From NCBI RefSeq assembly GCF_900129465.1, contig NZ_FSRA01000001.1:3412482-3476481 (forward strand): DNA of 64,000 nt, read 5' to 3'. Under the pieces are notes generated by a model. The model was not told the DNA's origin. It searched no databases and worked only from the letters and a program-made list of their open reading frames with translations. The DNA is from Chitinophaga niabensis (lineage in GTDB: Bacteria > Bacteroidota > Bacteroidia > Chitinophagales > Chitinophagaceae). The position numbers were made by a program, and so were the translations under genes. Shown piece after piece: positions 38,533 through 47,807 of the stretch (positions are counted from its first letter, which is position 1; each line of letters starts with the position of its first letter).

Positions 38533-39789
38533 TTGGACGACGCTATAACTAACAGAAACGATCCGTATGCATCGTTACGATTCAGAGAATTCAAGTTCTT
38601 CCTTGTTATCCGTTTTGCACTGATCTTTGCGCTGGCCATGCAGTTCGCCATCATCGAATGGAAGGTGTACATACTTACGAACGACCCGCTGAACCTGGGC
38701 CTGATTGGCCTGGCGGAGTTTGTGCCGGCCTTTTGCCTGGCACTCTTTGCGGGCAATATTGTGGATAAAAAGGAAAAAAGAGGCATGGTGCTGAAATGCA
38801 TTTTCGGCTACCTGTTCATTGGAACCGGCCTGTTCTTTCTCACCTGGGATTATGTGATGGCCAGCGTTCCCAAAAACATGGTCCTGGGCCTGATCTACTT
38901 CCTGGTTTTCTGCGGGGGTATTGTACGCGCCTTTACGAGTCCCTCCAATTTCACACTCCTTTCTGTACTGGTTCCCCGGGAATTATATGCCAATGCCACC
39001 ACCTGGAGTACCTCTGCCTGGCAGATCGGTGCCATAGCGGGCCCTGCACTGGGAGGTCTCTGCATTGCCTGGCTGGGCGTCCACTGGTCTATGCTGCTGG
39101 TACTGGGTTTTGTGCTGGTGGCCCTCTTCTGTATCCTCCAGATCTCCCCTAAACCCATTTATTATAAAGAAATAGGTGAAACCGTGAAACAGCGGCTCAC
39201 TTCCGGCCTCCGTTTCGTCTGGAAAACCAAGGTGCTGCTCAATGCCATGACCCTGGATATGTTTGCCGTACTGTTCGGCGGATCCGTGGCCATGATCACT
39301 ATTTATGCCAACGACATCCTGCATGTGGGACCACAGGGCTTTGGTATGATGCGGGCCGCTCCTGCAGTAGGCTCATTTGTGATCCTTTTCACACTGGCCT
39401 ACAAACCTATCGTTACCAGGCCGGGCATCAAACTGCTGGCTTCCGTTTTCGGTTTTGGGCTATGCATTATCGTATTCGGGCTGTCCAAAAACTTTGTATT
39501 ATCTCTCGCTGCTTTGTTCATGAGCGGGATACTGGATGGGGTAAGCGTAATCATCCGCCAGACCATCCTGCAGCTGAAAACCCCGGATGATATGCGGGGC
39601 AGGGTGTCTTCTGTAAGTTCCATATTTGTAGGCTCATCCAACGAACTGGGCTCCTTTGAAAGCGGGGTGGCGGCTAAACTGATGGGCACGGTGACCTCTG
39701 TGGTATTTGGCGGATGCATGACCCTGGGGGTAGTGATCACCACTTATATCATTTCACCCGCCATGCGGAAACTGGAGCTGAAACCTTAG
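38533..39789 (+). CDS. MFS transporter (enterobactin exporter EntS-like)
   Basis: Inner-membrane major facilitator of 418 aa with about 12 hydrophobic segments. The N-terminal part (FREFKFFLVIRFALIFALAMQFAIIEWKVYILTNDPL) and the DKKEKRGMV loop after helix 2 resemble the EntS/MFS_3 group that exports siderophores or drugs; the substrate is unknown. The start is a TTG; the next in-frame ATG (38638) would remove the first helix. Its stop codon directly abuts the end of the convergent YkgJ-type gene with no intergenic base. Confidence 0.88.
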   Translation: MDDAITNRNDPYASLRFREFKFFLVIRFALIFALAMQFAIIEWKVYILTNDPLNLGLIGLAEFVPAFCLALFAGNIVDKKEKRGMVLKCIFGYLFIGTGLFFLTWDYVMASVPKNMVLGLIYFLVFCGGIVRAFTSPSNFTLLSVLVPRELYANATTWSTSAWQIGAIAGPALGGLCIAWLGVHWSMLLVLGFVLVALFCILQISPKPIYYKEIGETVKQRLTSGLRFVWKTKVLLNAMTLDMFAVLFGGSVAMITIYANDILHVGPQGFGMMRAAPAVGSFVILFTLAYKPIVTRPGIKLLASVFGFGLCIIVFGLSKNFVLSLAALFMSGILDGVSVIIRQTILQLKTPDDMRGRVSSVSSIFVGSSNELGSFESGVAAKLMGTVTSVVFGGCMTLGVVITTYIISPAMRKLELKP

Positions 39790-40281
39790 TTATTTCACGA
39801 TCATTTTCAGCCTTTCCAGTACATAATATACGGCCGGGCAGATCACAGAATTGAGCATGGTGATATTGGGCCTTTTGAAGAATTCCTCGCTGTCCGTATA
39901 AGGATAATTGCGGCAGTCATTGGGCCTGAGATCATAGATGGTGCAATAGTTATCTGCGCCCAGGAAGGCACAGGGGCTTCTTTTCACCACATAATCCCCA
40001 TCTTCATCCAATCTCAGATAGGTGTCGATAAAAACGGATTCCCTTAAACCCAAGTGTTTGGATACCCGCTTGATATCCGGTGTTTTAAACCTTGGGCTGA
40101 TGGTTTTACAGCATCCGGCACATTGCAGGCAGTCAATCTTCGAAAAAGCTTCGTCATGAAGGTCCGGCAACTGGCGCAAAGTTTCCTTTCCCTTCTTGGT
40201 CTGCATCTTCAGCAACAGCTGTTTGTAAGATTTCTGATTTTCTTTCGATCTTTTCTCCCATTCGGAGAGTAACTCGGACAT
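39790..40281 (-). CDS. YkgJ/YcgN-type zinc- or iron-chelating CxxxCxxCC protein
   Basis: Cytoplasmic 163-aa protein with the family metal site: CLQCAGCC near residue 58 and later single Cys residues (SPCAFL, NYCTIYDLRPNDCRNYPY, VICPAVY). The eight-cysteine pattern suggests Zn or Fe-S binding; the biological role is unknown. The ATG at 40281 is preferred to an upstream in-frame ATG at 40323, because the promoter element TACTTTTG lies between them. Confidence 0.87.
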   Translation of the reverse strand: MSELLSEWEKRSKENQKSYKQLLLKMQTKKGKETLRQLPDLHDEAFSKIDCLQCAGCCKTISPRFKTPDIKRVSKHLGLRESVFIDTYLRLDEDGDYVVKRSPCAFLGADNYCTIYDLRPNDCRNYPYTDSEEFFKRPNITMLNSVICPAVYYVLERLKMIVK

Positions 40282-40296
40282 CCTGACGATTTTATG

Positions 40297-40304
40297 CAAA
40301 AGTA
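40297..40304 (-). promoter_or_regulatory. Putative -7 element of the YkgJ-type gene
   Basis: TACTTTTG on the minus strand, 15 bases upstream of the chosen ATG. It fits TAnnTTTG; the -33 region is weak. Confidence 0.45.
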
Positions 40305-40378
40305 GATGAAAATTCCATGACAATTACAGCAGCATTTCAGCGGCTTATATCAGCGCATCTTCCCGCTCTTGCCAGCTG

Positions 40379-40410
40379 TTTGGCTGTTGCTTAAAAACAT
40401 CATAGCTTTG
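40379..40410 (+). promoter_or_regulatory. Promoter of gcvP
   Basis: TTTG at 40379-40382, a 20-base spacer, and TAGCTTTG at 40403-40410 match the Bacteroidota primary sigma promoter well. Transcription would start near 40416, about 27 bases before the ATG. No glycine riboswitch is visible. Confidence 0.75.
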
Positions 40411-40442
40411 CGCATTCTTTTCTTTAAATACCTGCTTACATT

Positions 40443-43319
40443 ATGAATCTTTTGAATACGTTCAAGAATGAATTTATTGGTCGCCACATAGGCTCCAATG
40501 ATGCAGAGACCACTGAAATGCTCAGCAAGATAGGCATCAGCACATTAGACGAATTGATCGACAAAACTGTACCAGCGGCCATCCGCATGAAAAGCGACCT
40601 GGATATTCCGGAAGCGATCAGCGAATTTGCCTACCTGAGCCAGCTGAAAGACATTTCCTTAAAGAATAAGGTATTTAAGAACTATATAGGACAGGGGTAT
40701 TACGATACCATCACCCCCAGCGTGATCCTGCGTAATATTTTTGAGAACCCGGGATGGTATACCCAATATACGCCCTACCAGGCTGAGATCTCCCAGGGCC
40801 GCCTGGAGAGCCTGCTCAACTTCCAGACCATGGTGAGCGATCTTACAGATCTGCCTATCGCCAATGCCTCGCTGCTGGATGAAGCTACCGCAGCGGCAGA
40901 AGCGATGACCATGTTCTTCAACGCACTGAACAAAGACCATGATCACATTACCCGTGGTAAATTCTTTGTAGATAAACATGTATTCCCGCAAACCATAGAT
41001 GTGGTGATCACCCGCGCCACACCATTGCAAATAGAAGTGGTGGTAGGTGATTTCGCTACTGCTGACATCAACGGAGATTACTTTGGTGCCCTGGTACAAT
41101 ACCCGAATGCAGAAGGTACTGTAGCAGATCACCGCCAGTTCATTGAAAAAGTACATGCTGCCGGTGCTTATGTAGCCATGGCAACAGACCTGCTGGCATT
41201 GACCCTGATCACCCCTCCCGGCGAACTGGGTGCTGATGCTGCTGTAGGCAGCGCACAACGTTTTGGTGTTCCTTTAGGATTCGGCGGCCCGCATGCTGCT
41301 TTCTTTGCTACCAAAGATGAATTCAAACGTGCTATTCCAGGCCGTATCATTGGTGTGAGCATAGATGCACAGAACCAGCGCGCTTTGCGCATGGCGCTGC
41401 AAACCCGCGAGCAACACATCAAACGTGAGAAAGCTACTTCCAATATCTGTACTGCACAAGCGTTACTGGCCAATATGGCTGCAATGTATGCCGTATATCA
41501 CGGACCTAAAGGTCTCAGGAACATTGCTTTGAAAACTTCCCTGCTGACGGCTTCCCTGGCGGCCAAATTGCAGGCATCCGGGCTGAAACTCAGCAACGGC
41601 AGTCATTTCGATACCATTACCGTAGAAGTAACAGATGCAGCCGCTACTTTATCCAAAGCACAGGCAGCCGGCATCAACTTCCGCGCTATCAATAATACCC
41701 AGGTAGGTATCTCCCTGGACGAAACTACTGATGTAGAAGAAGTGAATGCTATCCTCGCTGTATTCGGCGCAGGTAAAGTAACCGAAGCAGAAGTGGAAAA
41801 AGCTGCTACCGGCATTCCTGCTTCCCAGCAACGTACTTCCAGCTATTTGCTGCACCCGGTGTTCAACACCCACCACAGCGAAACAGAAATGATGCGTTAC
41901 ATCAAATCTCTCGAGAACAAAGACCTTTCGCTGAACACCTCCATGATCTCCCTTGGGTCCTGCACCATGAAGCTGAATGCTGCTTCAGAAATGATCCCCC
42001 TGAGCTGGAACCACTGGAGCAAAATGCACCCCTTTGCACCTATTGCACAAGTGGGCGGCTACCAGCAGATCGTAAAAGAACTGAGCGATTATCTCTGCAA
42101 GATCACTGCTTTTGATGCCTGCAGCCTGCAACCGAACTCCGGTGCGCAAGGTGAATACGCCGGCCTGCTCACTATCAAAGGATACCACGAAAGCCGTGGC
42201 GATGCACACAGGAACGTGATCCTCATCCCTATCTCTGCACACGGCACTAACCCTGCCAGCGCAGTAATGGTAGGTTATAAGGTAGTGATCGTGAAAGCCC
42301 TGGAGAACGGATACATTGATGTAACTGACCTGAAAGCAAAAGCAGAACAACATAAAGATAACCTGGCCGGTGTGATGATCACCTACCCTTCCACCTATGG
42401 TGTATACGAAGAAAGCGTAAAAGACATCTGCCAGATCATTCATGATAACGGTGGCCAGGTTTACATGGACGGCGCCAACATGAATGCACAGGTAGGCCTT
42501 ACCGCTCCCGGTCTTATCGGTGCGGATGTTTGCCACCTGAACCTGCATAAAACATTCGCGATCCCGCACGGTGGTGGTGGTCCCGGCATGGGTCCCATCT
42601 GCGTGGCTAAACACCTGGCACCTTTCCTGCCTTCCCACGTAAGCCTCCAGGCTACCAACAATGGCAGCAAACAGGCACATGCGGTATCGGCAGCTCCTTA
42701 TGGCTCTGCCAGCATCCTGCTGATCTCTTACGCTTATATCCGGATGCTGGGCCGTACCGGTGTTCGCAAGGCTACTGAATACGCTATCCTGAATGCTAAC
42801 TACATGAAGGCAAGACTGGAAAAAGATTACGAGGTGTTATACACTGGCGTAAGCGGAACCTGTGCACATGAGTTCATCGTAGACCTCCGTCCGTTTAAAA
42901 CTACGGCGGGTGTTGAAGCGGAAGATGTGGCAAAACGTTTGATGGACTATGGTTTCCATGCTCCTACCATGAGCTTCCCGGTAGCGGGCACCATCATGAT
43001 CGAGCCCACAGAAAGTGAGGATAAAGCAGAACTGGACCGTTTCTGTGATGCGCTTTTAGCCATCCGCGCAGAGATCCGTGCGATAGAAGAAGGTAAAGCA
43101 GATAAAGCCAATAACATCCTGAAGAATGCTCCGCATACCCAGGCTGTGATCACAGCGGATGAATGGGCATTGCCTTACACCCGTCAGCAGGCAGCTTTCC
43201 CATTGGAGTATGTTAAACAGAATAAATTCTGGCCTTCAGTTAGCCGGATCAACAATACATTCGGAGATCGTAACCTGATCTGCACCTGCGAACCGGCCAG
43301 CGCCTACGCAGAAGCATAA
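40443..43319 (+). CDS. gcvP: Glycine dehydrogenase (decarboxylating), P protein of the glycine cleavage system
   Basis: PLP enzyme that decarboxylates glycine and passes the aminomethyl group to the lipoyl H protein. The 958-aa single-chain form is present. The N-terminal half starts [21 protein letters not shown]; the C-terminal half carries the PLP lysine in [21 protein letters not shown]. The H and T proteins are not in the window. It stands alone with a good promoter and terminator. Confidence 0.96.
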   Translation: MNLLNTFKNEFIGRHIGSNDAETTEMLSKIGISTLDELIDKTVPAAIRMKSDLDIPEAISEFAYLSQLKDISLKNKVFKNYIGQGYYDTITPSVILRNIFENPGWYTQYTPYQAEISQGRLESLLNFQTMVSDLTDLPIANASLLDEATAAAEAMTMFFNALNKDHDHITRGKFFVDKHVFPQTIDVVITRATPLQIEVVVGDFATADINGDYFGALVQYPNAEGTVADHRQFIEKVHAAGAYVAMATDLLALTLITPPGELGADAAVGSAQRFGVPLGFGGPHAAFFATKDEFKRAIPGRIIGVSIDAQNQRALRMALQTREQHIKREKATSNICTAQALLANMAAMYAVYHGPKGLRNIALKTSLLTASLAAKLQASGLKLSNGSHFDTITVEVTDAAATLSKAQAAGINFRAINNTQVGISLDETTDVEEVNAILAVFGAGKVTEAEVEKAATGIPASQQRTSSYLLHPVFNTHHSETEMMRYIKSLENKDLSLNTSMISLGSCTMKLNAASEMIPLSWNHWSKMHPFAPIAQVGGYQQIVKELSDYLCKITAFDACSLQPNSGAQGEYAGLLTIKGYHESRGDAHRNVILIPISAHGTNPASAVMVGYKVVIVKALENGYIDVTDLKAKAEQHKDNLAGVMITYPSTYGVYEESVKDICQIIHDNGGQVYMDGANMNAQVGLTAPGLIGADVCHLNLHKTFAIPHGGGGPGMGPICVAKHLAPFLPSHVSLQATNNGSKQAHAVSAAPYGSASILLISYAYIRMLGRTGVRKATEYAILNANYMKARLEKDYEVLYTGVSGTCAHEFIVDLRPFKTTAGVEAEDVAKRLMDYGFHAPTMSFPVAGTIMIEPTESEDKAELDRFCDALLAIRAEIRAIEEGKADKANNILKNAPHTQAVITADEWALPYTRQQAAFPLEYVKQNKFWPSVSRINNTFGDRNLICTCEPASAYAEA

Positions 43320-43336
43320 TACGTTCAATATCAATG

Positions 43337-43376
43337 AAAAAGGGGTTGTTCCAATGCGGAACAGCCCCTTTTTTTT
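43337..43376 (+). terminator. Intrinsic terminator of gcvP
   Basis: Eleven-pair stem GGGGTTGTTCC/GGAACAGCCCC with an AATGC loop, followed by eight T residues. Confidence 0.9.
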
Positions 43377-43392
43377 GTGTTCGAGGCTCAAT

Positions 43393-43526
43393 ATTCCTAT
43401 ATCCCTATATCGCTGAAAGCGCATTCCTATAGCATTCTTATAGCATTCCTATATCGTTTGGATATACCTATGTGCCTACAATGATATAGGAATGCTATAG
43501 GAGCGATATAGGAATGTTATAGGAAT
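43393..43526. repeat. Inverted array of 11-bp repeats (consensus ATTCCTATAKC)
   Basis: The left arm has ATTCCTATATC (43393-43403), CCTATATC (43404-43411), and three abutting copies ATTCCTATAGC, ATTCTTATAGC, ATTCCTATATC (43423-43455). The right arm has the reverse complements GATATAGGAAT (43483), GCTATAGGA (43494), GATATAGGAAT (43505) and GTTATAGGAAT (43516-43526). The centre is 27 bases. The arms can form a long imperfect hairpin. It lies between the gcvP terminator and the next gene; function unknown. Confidence 0.85.
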
Positions 43527-43645
43527 AAGCAGGGAAAGTACCGCTGTTCACCCCGCATGGCAACTACTCAGGACCTGCTAAGTTTCCCCTTCTACCCCTC
43601 CTTTTCACCCGCTCATCCATGTTTTAACTATTTGATTCGTTTTTC

Positions 43646-43660
43646 TACGAAATGTTCGTA
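43646..43660. promoter_or_regulatory. Palindromic operator-like site TACGAA-ATG-TTCGTA
   Basis: Perfect 6+3+6 inverted repeat 28 bases before the TonB-type gene start, with a further half-site ATTCGT at 43635-43640. Size and symmetry fit a dimeric repressor such as a BlaI/MecI-type protein, but no regulator gene is nearby, so the binder is unknown. Confidence 0.5.
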
Positions 43661-43687
43661 TTTTAGTTTTCTAATTTAATCCACCAG

Positions 43688-46513
43688 ATGTTACGAAGTT
43701 TACTCGCCTCCATTTTACTCATGTGCAGCCTCTATTCCGTTGCACAACAAAAATCAACGCTACGGGGAACTGTAGCAGACTCTACGAATAAAGAATTACT
43801 GGAAATGGCGTCTGTAAGCGTCCAGGACCCAAAGGACAGCAGCCTGATCACCTATACCCTGACAGATAAAAAGGGAGCCTTTGTACTAAACGGCCTGCCG
43901 GAGAATAAAGCAGTACGTCTCCTGATCTCTTATACCGGTTACAGAACTTATGCCCGCATCTTACCAGCAGACAGAACTACCGATCTTGGTCAGATATTCC
44001 TCCCCCTTGCCACCCGCGACCTGAACACCGTGGTGATAGAAGGAGACCGTCCGCCGGTAGCTATCCGCGCAGATACCATTGAGTTCAATGCGGCGGCTTT
44101 TAAAACCCGTCCTAACGCTGTTGTGGAAGACCTCCTGAAGAAACTGCCCGGTGTGGATATAGATGAAGAAGGTGGTATTACCGTGAATGGGAAAAAAGTA
44201 AGCCGCATCTTAGTAGATGGCCGGGAGTTCTTCGCCAATGATCCTAAGCTGGCTACCAAAAACCTGCCCTCCAATATTGTTGATAAAGTGCAGGTGATGG
44301 ACACCAAAACCAAACAGGAAGCAAAAATGGGTGTTCAGAAAGATGGAGAAGACAGGACCATTAACCTCACCCTGAAACCAGATAAGAAAAAAGGACTGTT
44401 CGGCCGCCTCTCTGCTGGGTATGGTACAGATGAACGTTTTGAAGCCAGCGGTATGGTGAACTATTTCAACGGCCCAAAGCAGATCAGCGCACTGGGCTCT
44501 TCCAATAACCTGAACAAGATCGGGTTTTCACAGGGAGAGATGATGGCTGTAGCGGAGAGAAAAGGAGGCACTTCTGTTATGGTATCCGGTGGTGGGATAG
44601 AAGTGAATGGCATTTCTTTCGGTGGCGGAGGAGAAGGTATCCGCACGGCTTCCACGCTGGGTTATAACTTTAACGACAGATGGAATGATAAAGCCAATGT
44701 GAATAACAGTTATTTCTTCAACAATACCAATGCGCGTAATTATTCCATCAGTAACCGTCAGCGGCTCATTGATAATTATAATATCTATGGCATCAAAGAT
44801 GGTTATGGACGTAACTCCAATCACCGCGTGAATTTCAGCGTTGATATTGAACTGGACTCTGTAACACAGTTAAGCATCCGTCCCAGCTTTGATTATACAA
44901 AGCAAAGCGCAAACAATAATACTGATGAAACAACCCGGGATGAGAACAATGCGCTGGTGAACACTAACAAAACAACCAACCGCTCTTTAAGCAACCGCTA
45001 TAACTTCCAGAACAATATCGACTTCACGCGCCAATTGAAAAAGAAAGGCAGAAGTATCGGTTTTAATTTCTCCAACACTTATAATACACAGGAAGGTAAC
45101 GCGTATATTAAATCCGATCGTGATTTCTATGAGAACGAACTGGTAGATTCTACGGCTAATACGAATCAACGGACTGTTTCAGATAACAAGAATGAAAACT
45201 ACAGGTTACAGCTTTCCTTTAATGAACCGCTATCAGCTGCATGGAAGTTAAATGTCTCTTATGCATGGAACTATAACCTGAGTAAATCCAACCGCAGAAC
45301 ATATAACTATAATGAAGGAGCGAAAGATTATACAGAGCTGGACAGCCTGTTCACCAACCAGTTCAGAACACTTAACACCAGCCAGCAACCACAACTATCT
45401 TTTGTTTACGCCAGCAAAGATAAAAAGTGGAATGCGAACCTGGGCGGTACGGTATACCTGAATGTGCTGGATAATTATTCTTATACAGACAATACTACTT
45501 TACGGCAATACCAGACTAACCTCTCCCCTAATTCCCGTATCTCCTATCGTTTCAAGAACAATGGCAACCTGTCTTTAAACTACAATGGTTATATGCAGCA
45601 ACCTAGTGTTGATCAGTTGCAGCCTGTGCGGGATAATGCGAATACCCTTAACATCAGGGTAGGTAACCCTGACCTGAAACCATCCTTCTCACAGAGCATC
45701 CGTTTTGGCTATGACCGTTTTTCTCCAACAGGGTTCGGGATCTTTTCCGGGATCGGCATCACGCCGGTACTTAACCGCTTCTCTACTGCCACGCGTATAT
45801 TGAGTGGCGGTGGCCAGGAAACAAAAGCCATTAATGTGGATGGTACTTACAGCATCAATGCGAACATAAACGTGAGCAAGAATAAAAAGGCCAAAGATTA
45901 TCAATGGCGCATCAATGGTGGATTCTTTGGAAATGGCTCAAAGAACATCAACTTCTCTACACTCGGTAATCCCAAAGGTGATACCGTATTGCGTGCTAAT
46001 TCTACTATGAACTGGTCGCTGTCCCCAATGCTGAATTTCTCCTATTCTTATAAGGAGTTACTTGATATAACAATGATGTACCGCCCCAGTTTTAATGCGG
46101 TGAAATATTCCGTAACACCGCCGAATAGCCAGAACAGCTATTATACACATCGTGCCAATGTAGGCGCTACACTATACTGGCCTTATAATTTCTCCCTGGA
46201 GAATGATGTGAACTATACTTATAACAGCCGCACTTCTCCGGGTTTCCGCAAAGGTGTGGTATTATGGAATATGGGCCTGGCATATGATTTCTTCAAGGAT
46301 AAAAGCGCACAGGTGAAAGTAAGTGCTTATGACCTGTTAAGACAGAATACAAGCGTAAGGCGGATGCAATCTGATTATTATATTGACGATTACCAGACGA
46401 ATATCGTGGAACAATATTTCATGCTCACGTTCTCTTATAATATCAGCAAGTTTGGAGCGAAACCTAAAACCTCTAACCGCAGGGGACAAGGTGGCGGATT
46501 CATGATCTGGTAA
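43688..46513 (+). CDS. TonB-dependent receptor-like outer-membrane beta-barrel protein
   Basis: Outer-membrane protein of 941 aa with a signal peptide ending at VAQQ, a carboxypeptidase-like regulatory domain (about 25-110), a plug-like domain (about 125-225, with TVNGKKVSRILVDGREFFANDP), and a large barrel of the OMP_b-brl_3 type rich in Asn, Ser and Tyr. There is no SusD partner and no STN domain, so it is not a SusC protein. The cargo is unknown. Possible control by the palindromic site just upstream. Confidence 0.88.
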   Translation: MLRSLLASILLMCSLYSVAQQKSTLRGTVADSTNKELLEMASVSVQDPKDSSLITYTLTDKKGAFVLNGLPENKAVRLLISYTGYRTYARILPADRTTDLGQIFLPLATRDLNTVVIEGDRPPVAIRADTIEFNAAAFKTRPNAVVEDLLKKLPGVDIDEEGGITVNGKKVSRILVDGREFFANDPKLATKNLPSNIVDKVQVMDTKTKQEAKMGVQKDGEDRTINLTLKPDKKKGLFGRLSAGYGTDERFEASGMVNYFNGPKQISALGSSNNLNKIGFSQGEMMAVAERKGGTSVMVSGGGIEVNGISFGGGGEGIRTASTLGYNFNDRWNDKANVNNSYFFNNTNARNYSISNRQRLIDNYNIYGIKDGYGRNSNHRVNFSVDIELDSVTQLSIRPSFDYTKQSANNNTDETTRDENNALVNTNKTTNRSLSNRYNFQNNIDFTRQLKKKGRSIGFNFSNTYNTQEGNAYIKSDRDFYENELVDSTANTNQRTVSDNKNENYRLQLSFNEPLSAAWKLNVSYAWNYNLSKSNRRTYNYNEGAKDYTELDSLFTNQFRTLNTSQQPQLSFVYASKDKKWNANLGGTVYLNVLDNYSYTDNTTLRQYQTNLSPNSRISYRFKNNGNLSLNYNGYMQQPSVDQLQPVRDNANTLNIRVGNPDLKPSFSQSIRFGYDRFSPTGFGIFSGIGITPVLNRFSTATRILSGGGQETKAINVDGTYSINANINVSKNKKAKDYQWRINGGFFGNGSKNINFSTLGNPKGDTVLRANSTMNWSLSPMLNFSYSYKELLDITMMYRPSFNAVKYSVTPPNSQNSYYTHRANVGATLYWPYNFSLENDVNYTYNSRTSPGFRKGVVLWNMGLAYDFFKDKSAQVKVSAYDLLRQNTSVRRMQSDYYIDDYQTNIVEQYFMLTFSYNISKFGAKPKTSNRRGQGGGFMIW

Positions 46514-47335
46514 ATTAAAAAGCCTCCGGGATGCCGGGTTTTTTTTAATTATCGGGTTTGAATGATCTGATAGTACATTGGCCACTACAGGATCCAGTGT
46601 GCCCAGGTAATCTTTTAGTGCCTCTTCTTTATCTTTATTTACCTTAAAAAGATCAAAGAGTGGAGATTTAGGAGCATTGGGGGAAATGTTTACAAACTTT
46701 ATTGATCCATCTGCACTATTGAAGTGGATCTCCATGTCTGATTCTTTACCTGAGAGGATGAAAACATGTTTTGCTGTCCACTTTCCAACAGAGAAAAGAT
46801 TCCCGAATATGCTACGGGTACCCATACCTTCATAGATCAGATGCCTGGATCTCAGGATGCTATTGTAATATATATCAAGATAAACATCGAACTGCTTCAT
46901 TTTAGGATTTGCCATTACTTTTGCCGTCCAATTACGATCCTTCTTACTGGTGAATTGCCTGCATTCAATCCAGAAATTGAAATTTTCCTGCAATATTTCT
47001 TCTTTAATGCTGTCCAACCAGGCCTTGTCCAGCTTACCCTTTTTCTCCGCCAGCAAGATCAATCCGGTATGGATCATCTCAATGATCGTTTTTTGTATGG
47101 TAGTATCATCCTGCAACATGATATCATCCTGGATTTCACAACAGACATTTACGCCAATCTGCTTATTCCATAAAGGAAAAACTTCGTCTGGCCCTCTTTC
47201 AACAGGAAAATGCCCAATAAAGATGTAACTATGACCTTTTACCTTGTCCCTAAGGAATATATCTGTGTACATAAGCGTAACGGCAGCGGCACATCCTGTT
47301 AATTCCGGTATTACGCGCGAAGAGAAAGAAATCAT
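46337..47335 (-). CDS. Protein of unknown function; 3' end reads through a terminator into antisense of its neighbour
   Basis: I do not recognise this 332-aa reading frame. Residues 1 to about 260 look like a real protein (HSYIFIGHFPVERGPDEVFPLW, DVYLDIYYNSILRSRHLIYEG). The last 70 or so residues are encoded by a hairpin/T-run and then by the opposite strand of the TonB-type gene, so they are probably not natural. In the +1 frame a TAA occurs immediately before the hairpin (giving ...KPDN), so loss of one base near 46555-46565 could explain the extension. It starts 11 bases after the deaminase stop and is probably co-transcribed with it. Confidence 0.65.
   Translation of the reverse strand: MISFSSRVIPELTGCAAAVTLMYTDIFLRDKVKGHSYIFIGHFPVERGPDEVFPLWNKQIGVNVCCEIQDDIMLQDDTTIQKTIIEMIHTGLILLAEKKGKLDKAWLDSIKEEILQENFNFWIECRQFTSKKDRNWTAKVMANPKMKQFDVYLDIYYNSILRSRHLIYEGMGTRSIFGNLFSVGKWTAKHVFILSGKESDMEIHFNSADGSIKFVNISPNAPKSPLFDLFKVNKDKEEALKDYLGTLDPVVANVLSDHSNPIIKKNPASRRLFNLPDHESATLSPAVRGFRFRSKLADIIREREHEILFHDIRLVIVNIIIRLHPPYACILS
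46518..46548. terminator. Weak terminator-like hairpin between convergent genes
   Basis: Short CCGG/CCGG core with a GATG loop, flanked by AAAAAGCC on the left and a run of eight or more T on the right. The stem is interrupted, so strength is uncertain. The minus-strand reading frame runs through it. Confidence 0.5.
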
Positions 47336-47346
47336 AATATTTATCT

Positions 47347-47757
47347 TTAACTGGTAAGCTCAATCAGTTCGGGAGGTGGCCCCCATTTCTTAATCGTGAT
47401 ATCTTTCAGCAATGGATAGGCAGAACTGCTGCCGCCGATATCTCCTGTTGTTATTGCCATTACAACACTGCTGATCCGGGTATGCCGGATCACATAGGAA
47501 CACATGATGCAGGGTTCATGCGTAGTGTACATGGTGCAGGCGGAAAGGTCCTGGCTGCTCAGCTTTTCTGTTGCCTGCCTTATGGCTTCGATCTCTGCGT
47601 GGTAAGTGATATCCCGGTGGGTTTTGCCACCTTCTATCCCTTCGGCAATGATCTGCCCATCCAGCACAAGAACGGAGCCTACCGGGCTGTCTCCCCGTTG
47701 CCTGGCTATTTCTGCAAGTTCCATGCATCTGCGCATGAAGATGGAATGTTCGTTCAT
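47347..47757 (-). CDS. Nucleoside/nucleobase deaminase (cytidine deaminase-like fold)
   Basis: Zinc deaminase of 136 aa. The zinc site is complete: His and the catalytic Glu in YHAEIEAIRQA, and two Cys in HEPCIMCSYVI. Similar proteins act on guanine, cytosine or tRNA adenosine; the short length and SSAYPLL segment suggest a free-base or nucleoside substrate, but this cannot be fixed. The ATG at 47757 gives a standard N-terminus (MNEHSIFMRRCMELA); the frame is open 46 codons further but that part is not deaminase-like and crosses into the divergent gene. Confidence 0.85.
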   Translation of the reverse strand: MNEHSIFMRRCMELAEIARQRGDSPVGSVLVLDGQIIAEGIEGGKTHRDITYHAEIEAIRQATEKLSSQDLSACTMYTTHEPCIMCSYVIRHTRISSVVMAITTGDIGGSSSAYPLLKDITIKKWGPPPELIELTS

Positions 47758-47807
47758 CCTGCTAATTGTTCTTAAAAAAGCGTAAATTAAGCATCTAAGC
47801 TGTGAAC

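Noticed and set aside
40320..40442. Glycine riboswitch ahead of gcvP
   Set aside because: The 123-base region has a promoter but none of the conserved glycine aptamer blocks.
43393..43526. CRISPR array
   Set aside because: The units abut or are 9-11 bases long with no regular spacers, and no cas genes are present.
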